Shown in pieces: positions 44,954-55,355 of a stretch of 64,000 bases of DNA. How positions within the stretch are numbered: the first letter of the stretch is position 1; each line of letters starts with the position of its first letter. The DNA is taken from the NCBI RefSeq assembly GCF_000340215.1, contig NW_006921533.1:5110979-5174978 (forward strand). The letters run 5' to 3'. The notes beneath the pieces are model-generated. The model was not told the origin of the DNA. It worked only from the letters and a program-made list of their open reading frames with translations, and made no database searches. Source of the DNA: Pseudocercospora fijiensis CIRAD86 (Eukaryota; Ascomycota; Dothideomycetes; Mycosphaerellales; Mycosphaerellaceae). A program made the translations under genes and the position numbers.

Positions 44954-47213
44954 ATGGCTACCAAGCTAAGCGTGCTAGCTCTGCTTTTCTCACGTGTCAC
45001 CAATAGTGTAACAATCCGCAACAATGGATATCAAGAGGCCGTCCCAAACGTCACTTTTGCTCCCGATGCAAGCCGTTGGCCAAGCGGCATCCATCTTGCG
45101 GTCGATTATTATCCTTCGCAGTGGCCGGAATGGATGTGGGAATCTGACGTGGCGCGAATGCGCGACAGCAACTTCTCATATGTCCGCGTCGGCGAGTTCG
45201 ACTGGACGGACCTGGAACCTACCGAAGGCCAATATAACTTTACTCTCCTCGACAAGACTTTGGATCTTTTTGGCAAGTACGGATTGAAGGCGATCATTGG
45301 CACACCCACTGCGGCCCCTCCAAATTGGTTGACGGAAAAGTACGATGCAAGCTTCGTCGATCGAACCAATACTACCCTCCTCTTTGGCTCTCGGAGGCAT
45401 TACAGCTTCTCCTCATTCGACTACCGCGTGCAAAGCCAAAAGATCACACAAAAGCTCGCAGAGCGCTATGGGAGTCACTCAACTGTCGTTGGTTGGCAAT
45501 TGGACAAGTATGAACTTTCTGCGTCCATGGCCTCTAGGGGAATACTAACACTTCTGCAGTGAATTCGGCTGCCACGATACAGTGCGCAGCTATGACCACA
45601 ACGCTAAAATTCGATTTCGATCATGGCTGCAAGAAAAATACGGTACTATCGAGAAGATGAACGATGCGCAAGGTCGTGTCTTCTGGTCTTCGCAATATGC
45701 TAGCTTCGATGCTGTCCAGCCCCCCTACCTGGAAGTATACACGAACAACGAAGCGCACACGCTGGATTGGTACAAATTCTCCTCCGATATGGTCATTGAT
45801 TTCGCAAAGGAGCAGGTTGCTATCATCAGAGAGTACGCTCCAAGCCATTTTATCACAACGAATTTCATGGTGTTTTTCACAGACTTCGACCATTACAAGT
45901 TCAGTCGCGAAGTCGGGATCGACCTCGCCACTTTCGACTCCTACGCATTGGCTGGCATCGCTGCGGTACCGTTATCTGATGCAGAGCTCGCAGGCTATTC
46001 ACGCACTGGATTGCCTGATTTTCAAGCTTTGAATCACGCACTCTACCGGGGAATCTCGGGTGCTGCGTACAACAAGAACTTTGGTCCTTTCGGAGTGATG
46101 GAGATGCAACCGGGAGTGCTGAATTGGAACACCTATCGTGTCTCGCCGTTGGAGGGCATGGTGCGTCTCTGGACTCACGAGACTTTCGCTGCTGCTGGAG
46201 ACCTGGTCAACTACTTCCGTTGGCGGCAAGTGCCTTACGCCCAGGAGCAAACGCTTTCTGGTCTATTTGTCTCCGATAACTCGGAGGACCAGGGTTATAT
46301 CGAGTCACAAGAATTTGCTCAAAACGACCTTCCAAAGCTGCGTGCGCAAGGGATCAGCGAAGAGGGTCAAGCAGATGTGGCGCTAGTCTTCGACTACACG
46401 TCTTACTGGGTGTGGGTCATCGAGCCACACAGTGGATCCTGGTCTGTCAAAGACGCTGGCTATACCAATCCTGCATTGACGTACATCACTTTGATGTACA
46501 CATTCTACTCCTCGTTGCGGCGGCTCGGTCTCAGCATCGACCTCATATCCCCAGAGCAAGCCTTGGATGGGTACAAAATGGTAGTGGTGCCGACTCTCCC
46601 GATCATTCCAGACGCCTTCGATAAAGCTTTGGCCAATTTCTCAGGACCGGTCGTTTTTGGACCGCATACAGGAAGCAGGACGCCCGACTTCGCATATCCG
46701 CCAGGCCTCACCCCTTCGGCTGGCACCTTGCGATCACGTTTGCCGATGCGCGTGACACGTGTGGAAACTCCTCCAGACTATGCAGGGAGTGGTGTATCAT
46801 ACGACGGGACGAAGTACAACATCACAGCTCGCGAGGAATGGATTGAGTGTGTTCGGGATAACGAAACGAGCAACGTAACCATCTCGTACACATCGCCACA
46901 CCGACCAGGCAAACCCGCTGCTTGTGCCAAGGACAACCTGCACTACCTTGCTTTCAACCCGACAACAGACTTGCTTATCTCTTACATTGGTGATGTGGCT
47001 GCTCAGGCTGGAATCAAGGACGTTATCGGTCGAGATGTAGACAAGAAGAATGACCTTGGTGCCACACTGAGATTGGTGAAGCGAGGCAATTTGCTTTGGG
47101 CAATCAACTACGGCTGGGACGCGCAAAGCCACCCTGACGTTGACGGCGACCTGATCATCGGCAAGAAAGGCGATGTGCCCGGCGCCGGAGTTCTGGTCTG
47201 GAAGTTGAAGTAG
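44954..47213 (+). CDS. Secreted GH42 beta-galactosidase
   Basis: Hydrolyses terminal beta-galactosides, probably outside the cell. Exons 44954-45507 and 45560-47213 flank a 52-nt intron (GTATGA, branch ACTAAC, end CTGCAG); 735 aa. The start MATKLSVLALLFSRVTNS is a signal-peptide candidate. The TIM barrel begins GIHLAVDYYPSQWPEWMWE and continues VRVGEFDWTDLEPTEGQYNF and GTPTAAPPNWLTEKY. The splice junction itself creates WQLDNEFGC, where the glutamate of NEF is the acid/base of GH42. EMQPGVLNW (about residue 370) carries the second glutamate candidate. Trimerisation-like and C-terminal beta domains follow (VALVFDYTSYW, and DLLISYIGDVAAQAG). GH42 is mainly bacterial, and fungal copies are uncommon, so ancient transfer is possible (inference). 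Confidence 0.9.
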
Positions 47214-47814
47214 CCGTAATGAAATCAGCATTCATGCATATTATGCCATTGGACTCTACACTGGATTTCTAAGAGAAATTACTTGCACATGGCGTAAAAA
47301 GAACAGCAAATAGAGAGACAGATGGTTGTTGTTGGGGAGGAGACGAAGGAGGAGCTACGGCGTACTATACAGTAACTTCGACTATGAATTCTTATATAGC
47401 GTCGTCTCTGGGCCCCTGCCGCATACCTTTAGGCTTTCTCTCTCTCTCATCGACCTACTAATCTAGCCTGTAGTCATCATTTGAGGCAATTTGCAAGAGG
47501 CGAGCTGTTCTGGACTCGAGAACGTCTCAGAGCATCCCCGAAGTATTCTCTCTGTACTATATCACCCGCATTGCACTTTCAGCATCACCGCAAATGCCCC
47601 TTACGCCGTTGTCATCGAATTGTCTGCCCTCCGGATCCTCCCAGCGCCCTGTCTCCTCATTGGAGACCTGTTGCACAGAAGAGTCAGCTTTCTATGAGCC
47701 TTTCTGGTATGCGAGCACGAAAATTGTTCCCCAACTCTCGGCCGACACGAGAAGTCAAGCTGAAGACTCGCGGCATATAGTTCTATCTTCTATCCTGCGA
47801 AAAAGCCGGTGAAA
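47214..47814. other. 3' flank of GH42, no gene recognised
   Basis: Contains a (ct)n run, ctctctctctc, at 47438-47449. Overlapping small frames on the plus strand have no family features. Composition is balanced. Confidence 0.45.
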
Positions 47815-48444
47815 CTACGCATCTCCTGCTTTCAGATCTCGCGGCCTCAGTTCGCTCTCCAATTTCGCTTCAGCAATGCGACCTCTGCACTTCGTCTGTC
47901 GCACGGCCCAAGAACAGTATGGAGAATCCTTCGATCTGATGCGGTTCTTGGTCCGAAACCGGTAGTCTCGCCCGTATAGTACCCGTACTAACTGCTCAGC
48001 CGTAGGCATAGAGTTCGATGTCGAAATCTGGAATAATAGAATATTGATCGATGACGCTTTCCAGACGCCGAAAGACTTTATGCACTGGACCCAAGATCTG
48101 GCTGAGAAAGTTTCTTCTGCCCTCAAATCTCTTCTTCCCCGTAGCCAACATATGTTGCATGATGCTGAGAATGGAAGCTATGGCCATAGCAGGTCTGCGA
48201 AGTGTGTGGAACGCCATATCCTCCACAAAGTTTCGCATCGTTGCGTGTACTGGGTGCCGTTCCCAAAGCAGCTTTACATTTTCTTGACGAGCCTGAGCAG
48301 TAATAGACTACATCCGCTCAGGACGAAAAAATAGCAAGCAAACAGCACTGAAATCGGCAAGTCTCCCAGAGTGTCTTCCACTAGGCCATAGCGGTTGAGG
48401 ACATCAGTGCCTCGAGTTGCAAAGATTCTTGCTGGGTTGTGCAT
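47815..48444 (-). pseudogene. Probable broken gene of unknown family
   Basis: On the minus strand, an open piece from ATG 48444 (MHNPARIFATRGTDVLNRYG, then a hydrophobic helix PISVLFACYFFVLSGCSLLL) stops at 48274. A second piece in the next frame (ENVKLLWERHPVHATMRNF, running to 47996) overlaps its end and ends IIPDFDIELYAYG. A third open piece ends at 47815. The join looks like a one-base frameshift instead of an intron, since no plausible donor/acceptor pair fits. I do not recognise the family. Confidence 0.3.
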
Positions 48445-48899
48445 GATAAAGATCTCCGCGGATCAGTCAACGACACTTGGGAAAATTTACCGTTGTCTTC
48501 CTTGCTGGAATGGACTTGTCTATGAGATGGTCTGTCGAAGATCAAAAAGTTTGGTGAAGTCTTTGTCTTTGTCTAGAAATTCCAGTGCCCGCTTGCGGTG
48601 GAATGTCCTTCTCTAAACAACGAATATTTCATGTTGAGAAGATTTTTTTCATGCACGCGGCATTAAGACTGGCAGGCACAATATTGGAGACGGGGAATCA
48701 GCGCAACGAAAACTTGGCCAAGATTTCTATTACGCTATGCAATATGTCGCGCTATGCGCTCGGAGGACCATGGAATTTACTGTGGTGTGGCTGCACTATA
48801 ATTAGTATAGAATTAGCTTCTTAGCGGTTTCCCACTTCTCTTCCAAAATGATACTACACCTCGTCGTCGCTATTTCTATAGTATATACCCCTCGAAGGT
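48445..48899. other. Transition from accessory island to RIP-mutated DNA
   Basis: Composition turns AT-rich near 48790. No gene is recognised. Confidence 0.4.
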
Positions 48900-49870
48900 G
48901 TTGTTAATAGCGCGGTTACTAGACTATTAGCTTAATAAGATTAAACGCCTATTCGACGAGAGCGAGTTGTCTAATATCGCTATCTCTAACCTACTAAATG
49001 TCGCTAGGCGTAGTATCGACAAGATCTATAACAATTATCGCCTATTTAGTATGTTCTATATTAAAGACCTTGCGAGGTTAGGTCGTCTACGGTCGCTATT
49101 GCTAATCTTTAAGAATATAGGTAGTATCGTATCGCCTAGCGCATATAGTCGCAGTTTAACTAATCTACCTATTTCTATAGCATATCTTCGAATTCCTTAA
49201 CGACCGACCGTATAGCTACTAAGACGAGATAGTATAGTATCTATACGACGAATACGACGTTATTATTAGCTAGTCGACGGTATCGCGAGTACTAAAAAGG
49301 CATAGCTAGATAAGGAAGAAAGCGATATAGTTTACGGCAAAATAGAACTAGGACCTTCGAGACGACTTTAAGATAAGGCAAATAGCTATGCCGGCGTATA
49401 AGGTAGTATATATCGATAAGAGCGCCTCTAACGAGCGTACTAGATAGCGGAAATATAGATACGGTCTAGTTAACCGCCCTATCTTTAAAAAAGGGTCGGC
49501 GGTAAGGTTAAAGCGATAGAGTGTCCTACCGGCTATATTAGTTAATAGTTATCTTAATAGCACTATTATCTACTAAGGTTCTATTACCGCGGAGATCTTC
49601 GAGGTATAGTTACAGTATATAGTACTGCCTTAAATAGAGCCTAGTATGTTTATTATTATAGATAACGCGTTAATCTACCGCACTTAGCGTATAAAGGATA
49701 TCGTAGCGGCGGTAGGTATCTACCTTCGACACCTACCTCCGTATTCGCTAGACTTCAACCCTATTAAGTTGTTATTTAACGTACTTAAGGCATAGGTTAA
49801 GAAGTATATTAACGAGGCTAATTGCTTCGTAGACTTCGGCAAATTTATACGGTATACTATTAACTAACTA
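48900..49870 (+). pseudogene. DDE_3-type (Tc1/IS630-like) transposase, RIP-inactivated
   Basis: Plus-strand frames show a helix-turn-helix part (LSNIAISNLLNVARRSIDKI, 48967 on, with a homeodomain-like second part ending STVSRVLKRHS near 49300). The catalytic domain follows: VVYIDKSA (first aspartate, 49410), MFIIIDNALI (second aspartate, 49650) and PYSLDFNPIKLLFN (49740-49775), where the expected final glutamate (NPIE) is lysine, a G-to-A change on this strand. TAG/TAA stops interrupt it throughout. The terminal repeats of the element were not located. Confidence 0.8.
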
Positions 49871-49929
49871 GATACTTAAACAATAGCAAGATCGTAGTTC
49901 TAGCGAGTAGGTTATCGCTAATATCGACC

Positions 49930-52490
49930 TTGTAGTTACTCCCTTATAGTCTCACTTATACTAACTATTATCTCTAGCTTAGTAATACGGCTTCTTAACT
50001 CGTCTATCTCCTTCCTTATTTTATCTATAATAGCACGCGTAGTATTAGTAGCTTGCTCTTTCATTATTGCTTCTATATACTATAGATCTAGTAATGTTAG
50101 CTATAGTAACGAGCCTCTTAAATTAATAGCTAACGGTAATATAGTAGTCGGTAATATAGTAGTAGCGTCTCGCATAAGGTCCTCTTCTTCTTAACTGTCG
50201 GCAACCTATAAAGAATTAGTTAAACCTATAGCGATACCTAATCGATATACTTCTAATACGCTACCGATAGCTATTGCGATTAAAGAGCCTAGAATCCGGT
50301 AGATTCTAAGCCGTTTCTATCGCTAGTGTTACCTCGAGATTATTTAAACTAGTGCCGCTAGTAGGTCGCTATTCGTATCGTAATCGAGTAGCAGTCCGGA
50401 GAGAACCCGCTTAGAAAGCCGGAATCTATAACGACTAATAGGGTATTACTATACTACTACAACAATACGTCTATATGCCCTCCTCGGTAGGAAATAACAC
50501 TATTAGCTATACTAACTTGAAATAACCTCCCGTTGTCCGTTTTAAAAAATATGCAGGTATAGTAAAGATATAGTATTAGCAATATATTAGGGAATTTGCG
50601 ACCTTCCGCCGCTTTCTCTGCGCCGAGACTACCGAAATTTCGGCTTCTACTCGGCTTTGCTCGGCGGTTAAGCTTAGCGGGTCTACGCTTAAGAAGCTGA
50701 TTTTAACTACTCTAACTAGGCACTAGCGCAATACTATAACGCATTGTTTTTTATTACTACAAGTATAGAGAGCCGAGACTATATCTATCTAATGCTCCTC
50801 TAATTTATACTATATAGAAATACGTAGTATTAGTAGAATAAGAAGCGACATTAGTTAAACTAAATATTAGCTATTAAGCCGCCGACCTATACCCGGAAAT
50901 CCTCGCTTCTAGCTCGCTTCTATACTAAAACAGCGCTTCTGCAGCTAACTAACGAATAGGCTATCGTCCGACTTATTAATACGACTAAGTCGCTGCTTAC
51001 GGACTTCCTTATTAATATATCGCCCTACTACGGCGATAAATCGAGCGTATTAGCCTTCCTTAAGTCTATAGCGGACCTAATCGCTCAATTTGACCCTTCT
51101 AAGCTATTTAAGTGAGAAGTCGCCTTCCTCGTAGATACGCTTAATATTAGCTATATCGGCGTATCGCTTACTCTAGCTACTAGTCAACTCTTTACGCAAC
51201 TAGCTAAAGAAGCCTATTAATTCTATATCGGCGGTATAAGATTGATAGGAAGCGATTAAGCCGCTAACTAGACTTGATTGTAGTCTAACTAGTAGACTAG
51301 AAGCCGGTAGACTAGAAATAGCGCCTCTACGACCCCTACTATTAGACTAGCTATAATAGTTATAGATTACTACTAGAGTTAGCGTTATTAGTGCGATAGT
51401 ACGTCTACTACTACTACTACTACTGCCTTGCTATCTAAATAGATTAGACAACTGCTTGTCTCGTTACTTCTATATCTTTAATGCTAGTGCCGCTCTAGGG
51501 TCGTCGATTGTTAGCCTTCTAGCCGGATTGGCCTCTCGAGTCCCCTTAACCTATCTAGCGGCTATTTCCGGATAGATCTTGTAGTAGTCTTCTGCCCTGT
51601 CCGGACTACTAAACTAGCATAATCTACCCTTGTTTAGACAGTATCTATTCTTATAGGGCTAGCGCTAAGCAAGGGCGTATCGCAGGTCCGTTAGAGAGCT
51701 AGTTAGGTCGCTATTGTTATCGTTAGGAGTCGCTTTATTATCTTCCGAGCGCCCTTTAGCTAGTAGGGTAGCTAACTATTGCTAAGTCGCTATATTCCGT
51801 AGCCTCTAAGAAGCCTATTAAGTCCGCCGTAGTTGTTAAGTTGCAGGCTCTTTAGCAATAGCGGTTAGCTTAGCTATAATAGCGAGTTTGAACTCAAGTC
51901 GCAGGCCCTTCTTGCCTTAACTATTCTAGACAGCTAGTATAGTATATACGCGCTTAAAATTGAGGTCTATTATACTAGAGCTACGGTAGAAGTATTTAGC
52001 CTTTACCTTATCCGTAGAGGCTATAATAGTAGCGCTTTTAAGACTAAATATAAGTCGGTTATTAGCCTTATTACGCTAGTCGTTAAACTAGTAGTCTACG
52101 GCCTTACAAGGCGACTCGTAGCTTAGCTTACTTAGATAGCACTTACTTAGCAAGGCTTCCTTCTGCTTGTCCGTATATAGGTTCTACTATATAGTGTATT
52201 CGAATACCTCTCGCTTGTTCTCGTCGTCTTTATCTTCTTCTAAGCTATAGTCTTTATCGATATCTACTTCTATAGAGTCTTAGCGCTAAGAAGTCGTTAA
52301 ATCTAGCAACTCGTCGTTAGTATTTAGCTCTTCCGGACTATTACTTAATAGTAGTAGCTCTTTACGTCGTTGTTTCTTAGTAGCGGCGGCTTCGAGGGCT
52401 TCCTTCTTCTTCGTAGTAAGCTTATATAGTCGCTTCGAGGCTCTTAGTATACTAGCGTAGCAATAGAATAGACGAGAGAGTGCTAAAATG
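49930..52490 (-). pseudogene. Transposon-associated coiled-coil frames of unknown family, RIP-mutated
   Basis: The minus strand carries long protein-like phases broken mainly by TAG/TAA. At 52490-52260 it reads LFYCYASILRASKRLYKL, then KKEALEAAATKKQRRKELLL and an acidic stretch (NSPEELNTNDELL). At the other end, 50180-49940, a short frame (MRDATTILPTTILPLAI) finishes with a clear coiled coil, IIDKIRKEIDELRSRITKLE. No RT, DDE or zinc-knuckle signature was identified. It may belong to the DDE_3 element or be a separate repeat. Confidence 0.4.
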
Positions 52491-52838
52491 CCTAGCTCTT
52501 AACCTTAAGGCTTACTAAGAGGTCGTGAATAGATAGAAGTAAGAAAGGCTTTCGCAGCGGATCGCATTCTACACCTAATTTGTATAGTACGGTAGATACT
52601 CGGCAAAGACACTGATACGCGCTAATTTCCATCCCTCCGACAGCATGGCGCGACTTATTGCATAGCATAATACAACATCTGAAGGACAGTACCCGTAAGC
52701 TAAGGAAGCAAAGCAATCTCGCAATTCGGCCGTGTAACGCACTATCTGGTACTGTGCTTGCAACGCTACATCCAGCTCATCATCTGCATCTGCGATCAGG
52801 TTCTCCCACCAAACACCTGAGCAGGAGCTCAATCTTGC
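52491..52838. other. Transition to the second accessory island
   Basis: Composition becomes balanced near 52550. No gene is recognised on either strand. Confidence 0.4.
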
Positions 52839-53525
52839 CTAGGTCTCTCTCCTATCATTCACTGATTTTCCTTGCTCCCCAACTCGAGACCTGGCCTCAA
52901 CAGTGCCTAGACCATTTGCGCCCTGTTCCTGTGCCTGGCTATCGCTTCCCCGTGCGGGAGCAATGGACGCATGAGTTCGAGGCAAGGGCTGACCACGTTG
53001 CTGTTCAAATGTAGCCTGATTCTGCATCCCCGGTGCCTCCCAGTAGCCCTGCTGTCGCGGTAGTGGCGCGAAGCGCTGCGATTGTGATGCCTGCTGCAAG
53101 CGCTGTAGATCAGCCGGTAGCTGAGCAATGAGTGCATCTTCTTGGATGATCGAGCGCCGAAGCCAACTCTTCTCCTCGACAAGGTTCGAATGTTCAGCAA
53201 GCTTGGAGTTGAGGTTAGCAAGCTTGTAGTGAAGGTCAGCAATGGTGTTGCTAAGACGATCAACTTCTCCGCGTCTTTCAATGTAGATGCTGTTCTCGCT
53301 AGAAAGTCTGTGATTTTCATCCAAGAGATATTCCACGGCCTGAGGCGGATGTTTTTGCAATATCAAGATAGCGCTGTCGACAAACGAAAGAATCCTTTGG
53401 TATAAGATTGAGCAGGATATCTCGTAGATCGCTTCGATCGGTCTTCGCATCTTCCTCTTGGCCCTCGTGCTTTCGATTGAATATGACTTCGCCATCTGAT
53501 CCCATGACTTGCACTTCTTGTGCAT
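52839..53525 (-). CDS. Coiled-coil protein of unknown function (possibly chimeric)
   Basis: An intronless frame of 228 aa from ATG 53525. The first 55 residues are read in a different phase from, but over the same DNA as, a broken FAD monooxygenase (53386-53730). From about residue 60 a coiled coil is evident: ILSFVDSAILILQKHPPQ, then VDRLSNTIADLHYKLANLNS with heptad leucines. The C-terminal 80 residues are Gln/Arg/Pro-rich and disordered (QRFAPLPRQQGYWEAPGMQ). Frames of this type occur in filamentous fungi as unknown proteins. The real start could lie further downstream, at a codon inside the coiled coil, or be provided by an exon I cannot see. Confidence 0.45.
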   Translation of the reverse strand: MHKKCKSWDQMAKSYSIESTRAKRKMRRPIEAIYEISCSILYQRILSFVDSAILILQKHPPQAVEYLLDENHRLSSENSIYIERRGEVDRLSNTIADLHYKLANLNSKLAEHSNLVEEKSWLRRSIIQEDALIAQLPADLQRLQQASQSQRFAPLPRQQGYWEAPGMQNQATFEQQRGQPLPRTHASIAPARGSDSQAQEQGANGLGTVEARSRVGEQGKSVNDRRET

Positions 53526-53730
53526 CGTATCTTGCCAAATTTTCGACCTGGTCGAAAAGGCCAGCTACTCTCAATGCGACCTGCCCCGGTGCTGGATGCA
53601 AGTCCAGACAACCGACTTGATGGAGAGAACTTTCTCCGAAGCATCGCGTTCGTAGACGGTGTAACCTAGAGTAAGACCAGCAGGCCCAGCTCCGAGAATC
53701 GCGATAGATATAGTTGTTGTGTTTTACTAG
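53386..53730 (-). pseudogene. FAD-dependent monooxygenase fragment, frameshifted
   Basis: The minus strand shows the FAD-binding start ISIAILGAGPAGLTLG (53722-53670), which jumps straight to YTVYERDASEKV with about ten residues missing. It then continues only in another frame: CLDLHPAPGQVALRVAGLF, then ARYDAQEVQVMGSDGEV and DRSDLRDILLNLIP. Homology ends at about 53386, where a normal member would have 250 or more further residues. It is thus a 3'-truncated, frame-broken relic of an aromatic-hydroxylase-like flavoprotein. Confidence 0.75.
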
Positions 53731-54021
53731 AGCCAGAGCTACTTCCTTCTTATGCGCTTCGATACTTCCGGCATCCGTCCTGAGCTTGCGAAGCATGTGT
53801 TTGCTCCCAGCACGATGCCGCCTACCAAAAAGACTGCCACTAGTCTTTTCAGAGACTCGAGTGAAAGTGTCAGGTGCCTGAGACAACGTGTGTGGGCTCA
53901 AAAATCGTGCTTGAAGGGAAAACAAAGGCGAGGCAGTAATGGAGTTCTCAACTAGACGTGTCCGTAGAAATAGTCCCAGTCAGCATGTCAGCTGCAAGGT
54001 TACGCGCAGTATCCACCCCAA

Positions 54022-54888
54022 ATGACCAATCTGACAGATCTGCCCGCTGAGTTTTATGAGAGTATCGCTGAACACCTCTTGCGAGATGAGCTCGGAGCTC
54101 TCAGACAGGCGGGTGCGGACTGCAGTTCCAAGCTCCGGAACTTGTTCATCAAAAGGCATTTCGCAAAAATCAGATTCTGCTTTGGCGACGTGAAGAGAGT
54201 CGAACAGGTACTGCACAATGAATTCGGTAACGATCAGATTGTTGAAGCCGTGCGATGTTTGGTATTCGTTATCGAAGAGTCATGGCACGTCAAGCCTAAG
54301 AGAGCATACGTTAACCGACTCAAGAAACTTTTCCGTGTATTCGGCAGATCCAACGGGCTCCAGATTATTGAGATACATAGCGCCGATGACTGCAGGGTCA
54401 GAATCAGTCACGAGACCTCGTGGCCCTTCATAGCAGTCGCTGAAGCTGTGCTCGCAAGCAATGTCATTGTTACAGAGTGGCACATCGGGAACTTCAAGGA
54501 AGTGGCCCAAGGAACGAAAGGCTGGGGTGCAGCATGGTCGTTCCCAGCTCACACCATTTCCGGGAACACCACCAGAAACATTTGCTTCACGAGCATCTTG
54601 CAGATGGCGACGACGCTGCATTTATCGACATGGAATGCTGTTGGTCATCCGCACTCTGCAGCAAACCTCATGACAATCTTGACAAGAGCGCCTAGCCTCC
54701 GACATCTGACATTAAAGGATGGCTCCGATCTAGTCCAACGCAATAGACTCGTGGCAGAAAAAGGTGCATGTGGCGATTCGAAGCCCGCAAAGCATAGTGT
54801 AAATAGCCTGGGAATTCCAGTATGTAGCCAAACAAGGTCAAATATCGCTTGGACTCATGCCAAGAGAATGGATGGGCTGATTCCATGA
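54022..54888 (+). CDS. F-box protein, possibly C-terminally truncated
   Basis: An intronless frame of 288 aa. The N-terminus MTNLTDLPAEFYESIAEHLL, then RDELGALRQAG, matches the F-box that binds Skp1 in SCF ligases. The body is alpha/beta without a strong domain, and TILTRAPSLRHLTLKDGSDL (about residues 220-239) resembles one leucine-rich repeat, the usual substrate module. After it the sequence loses family character (ACGDSKPAKHSVNSLGIPV), while relatives continue with more repeats. A premature stop or loss of the 3' part is likely. The start is the first ATG and sits directly at the F-box. Confidence 0.7.
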   Translation: MTNLTDLPAEFYESIAEHLLRDELGALRQAGADCSSKLRNLFIKRHFAKIRFCFGDVKRVEQVLHNEFGNDQIVEAVRCLVFVIEESWHVKPKRAYVNRLKKLFRVFGRSNGLQIIEIHSADDCRVRISHETSWPFIAVAEAVLASNVIVTEWHIGNFKEVAQGTKGWGAAWSFPAHTISGNTTRNICFTSILQMATTLHLSTWNAVGHPHSAANLMTILTRAPSLRHLTLKDGSDLVQRNRLVAEKGACGDSKPAKHSVNSLGIPVCSQTRSNIAWTHAKRMDGLIP

Positions 54889-55355
54889 CTGCGAGCTTGT
54901 CCGAGATGTCGCATAGCGAATTGAGAGCTGGCTTTCTGTGGGAAGCCATAATCGAAGGTAGGCAGTACTGTTTGTTCGAAGATAAGATGGCCATCGCATC
55001 TCTAAGCCCTGCTGCCCCCAACGCATTTCGACTCGTTGAGAAGACAAAGATGAGATCAGCACCACTCGCCTTCGTTGGCCTTGCTGCCGTCCGAGGTTGG
55101 GGCCATAGCGCCTCGCCTTCAATCACCAAGACAAAGTCGTCAACGACTTCGACAACTTGGGCTGCAGCGATGCCGCTAGACTGTTCGGATGGTATCAATG
55201 CCGGAACTCCAGATTGTTGCAGCGAGCTTCGTCGACCAGATTCCAAGGACAAACGAATGCTGATTGCAGCACATTCAGGGAGTGTACCGATACAGTTGCG
55301 TGGACCTCTCATGTATTTGGATATGTGTCCCGAGACTAACAGTAGCAACGCCATT
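54889..55355. other. Gap between F-box and ankyrin genes with overlapping open frames
   Basis: Open frames exist on both strands (54849-55442 plus; 54692-55507 minus) but neither shows a recognised domain. They could be decayed 3' parts of the F-box gene or of an unknown gene. The 3' UTR of the ankyrin gene must begin here. Confidence 0.4.
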
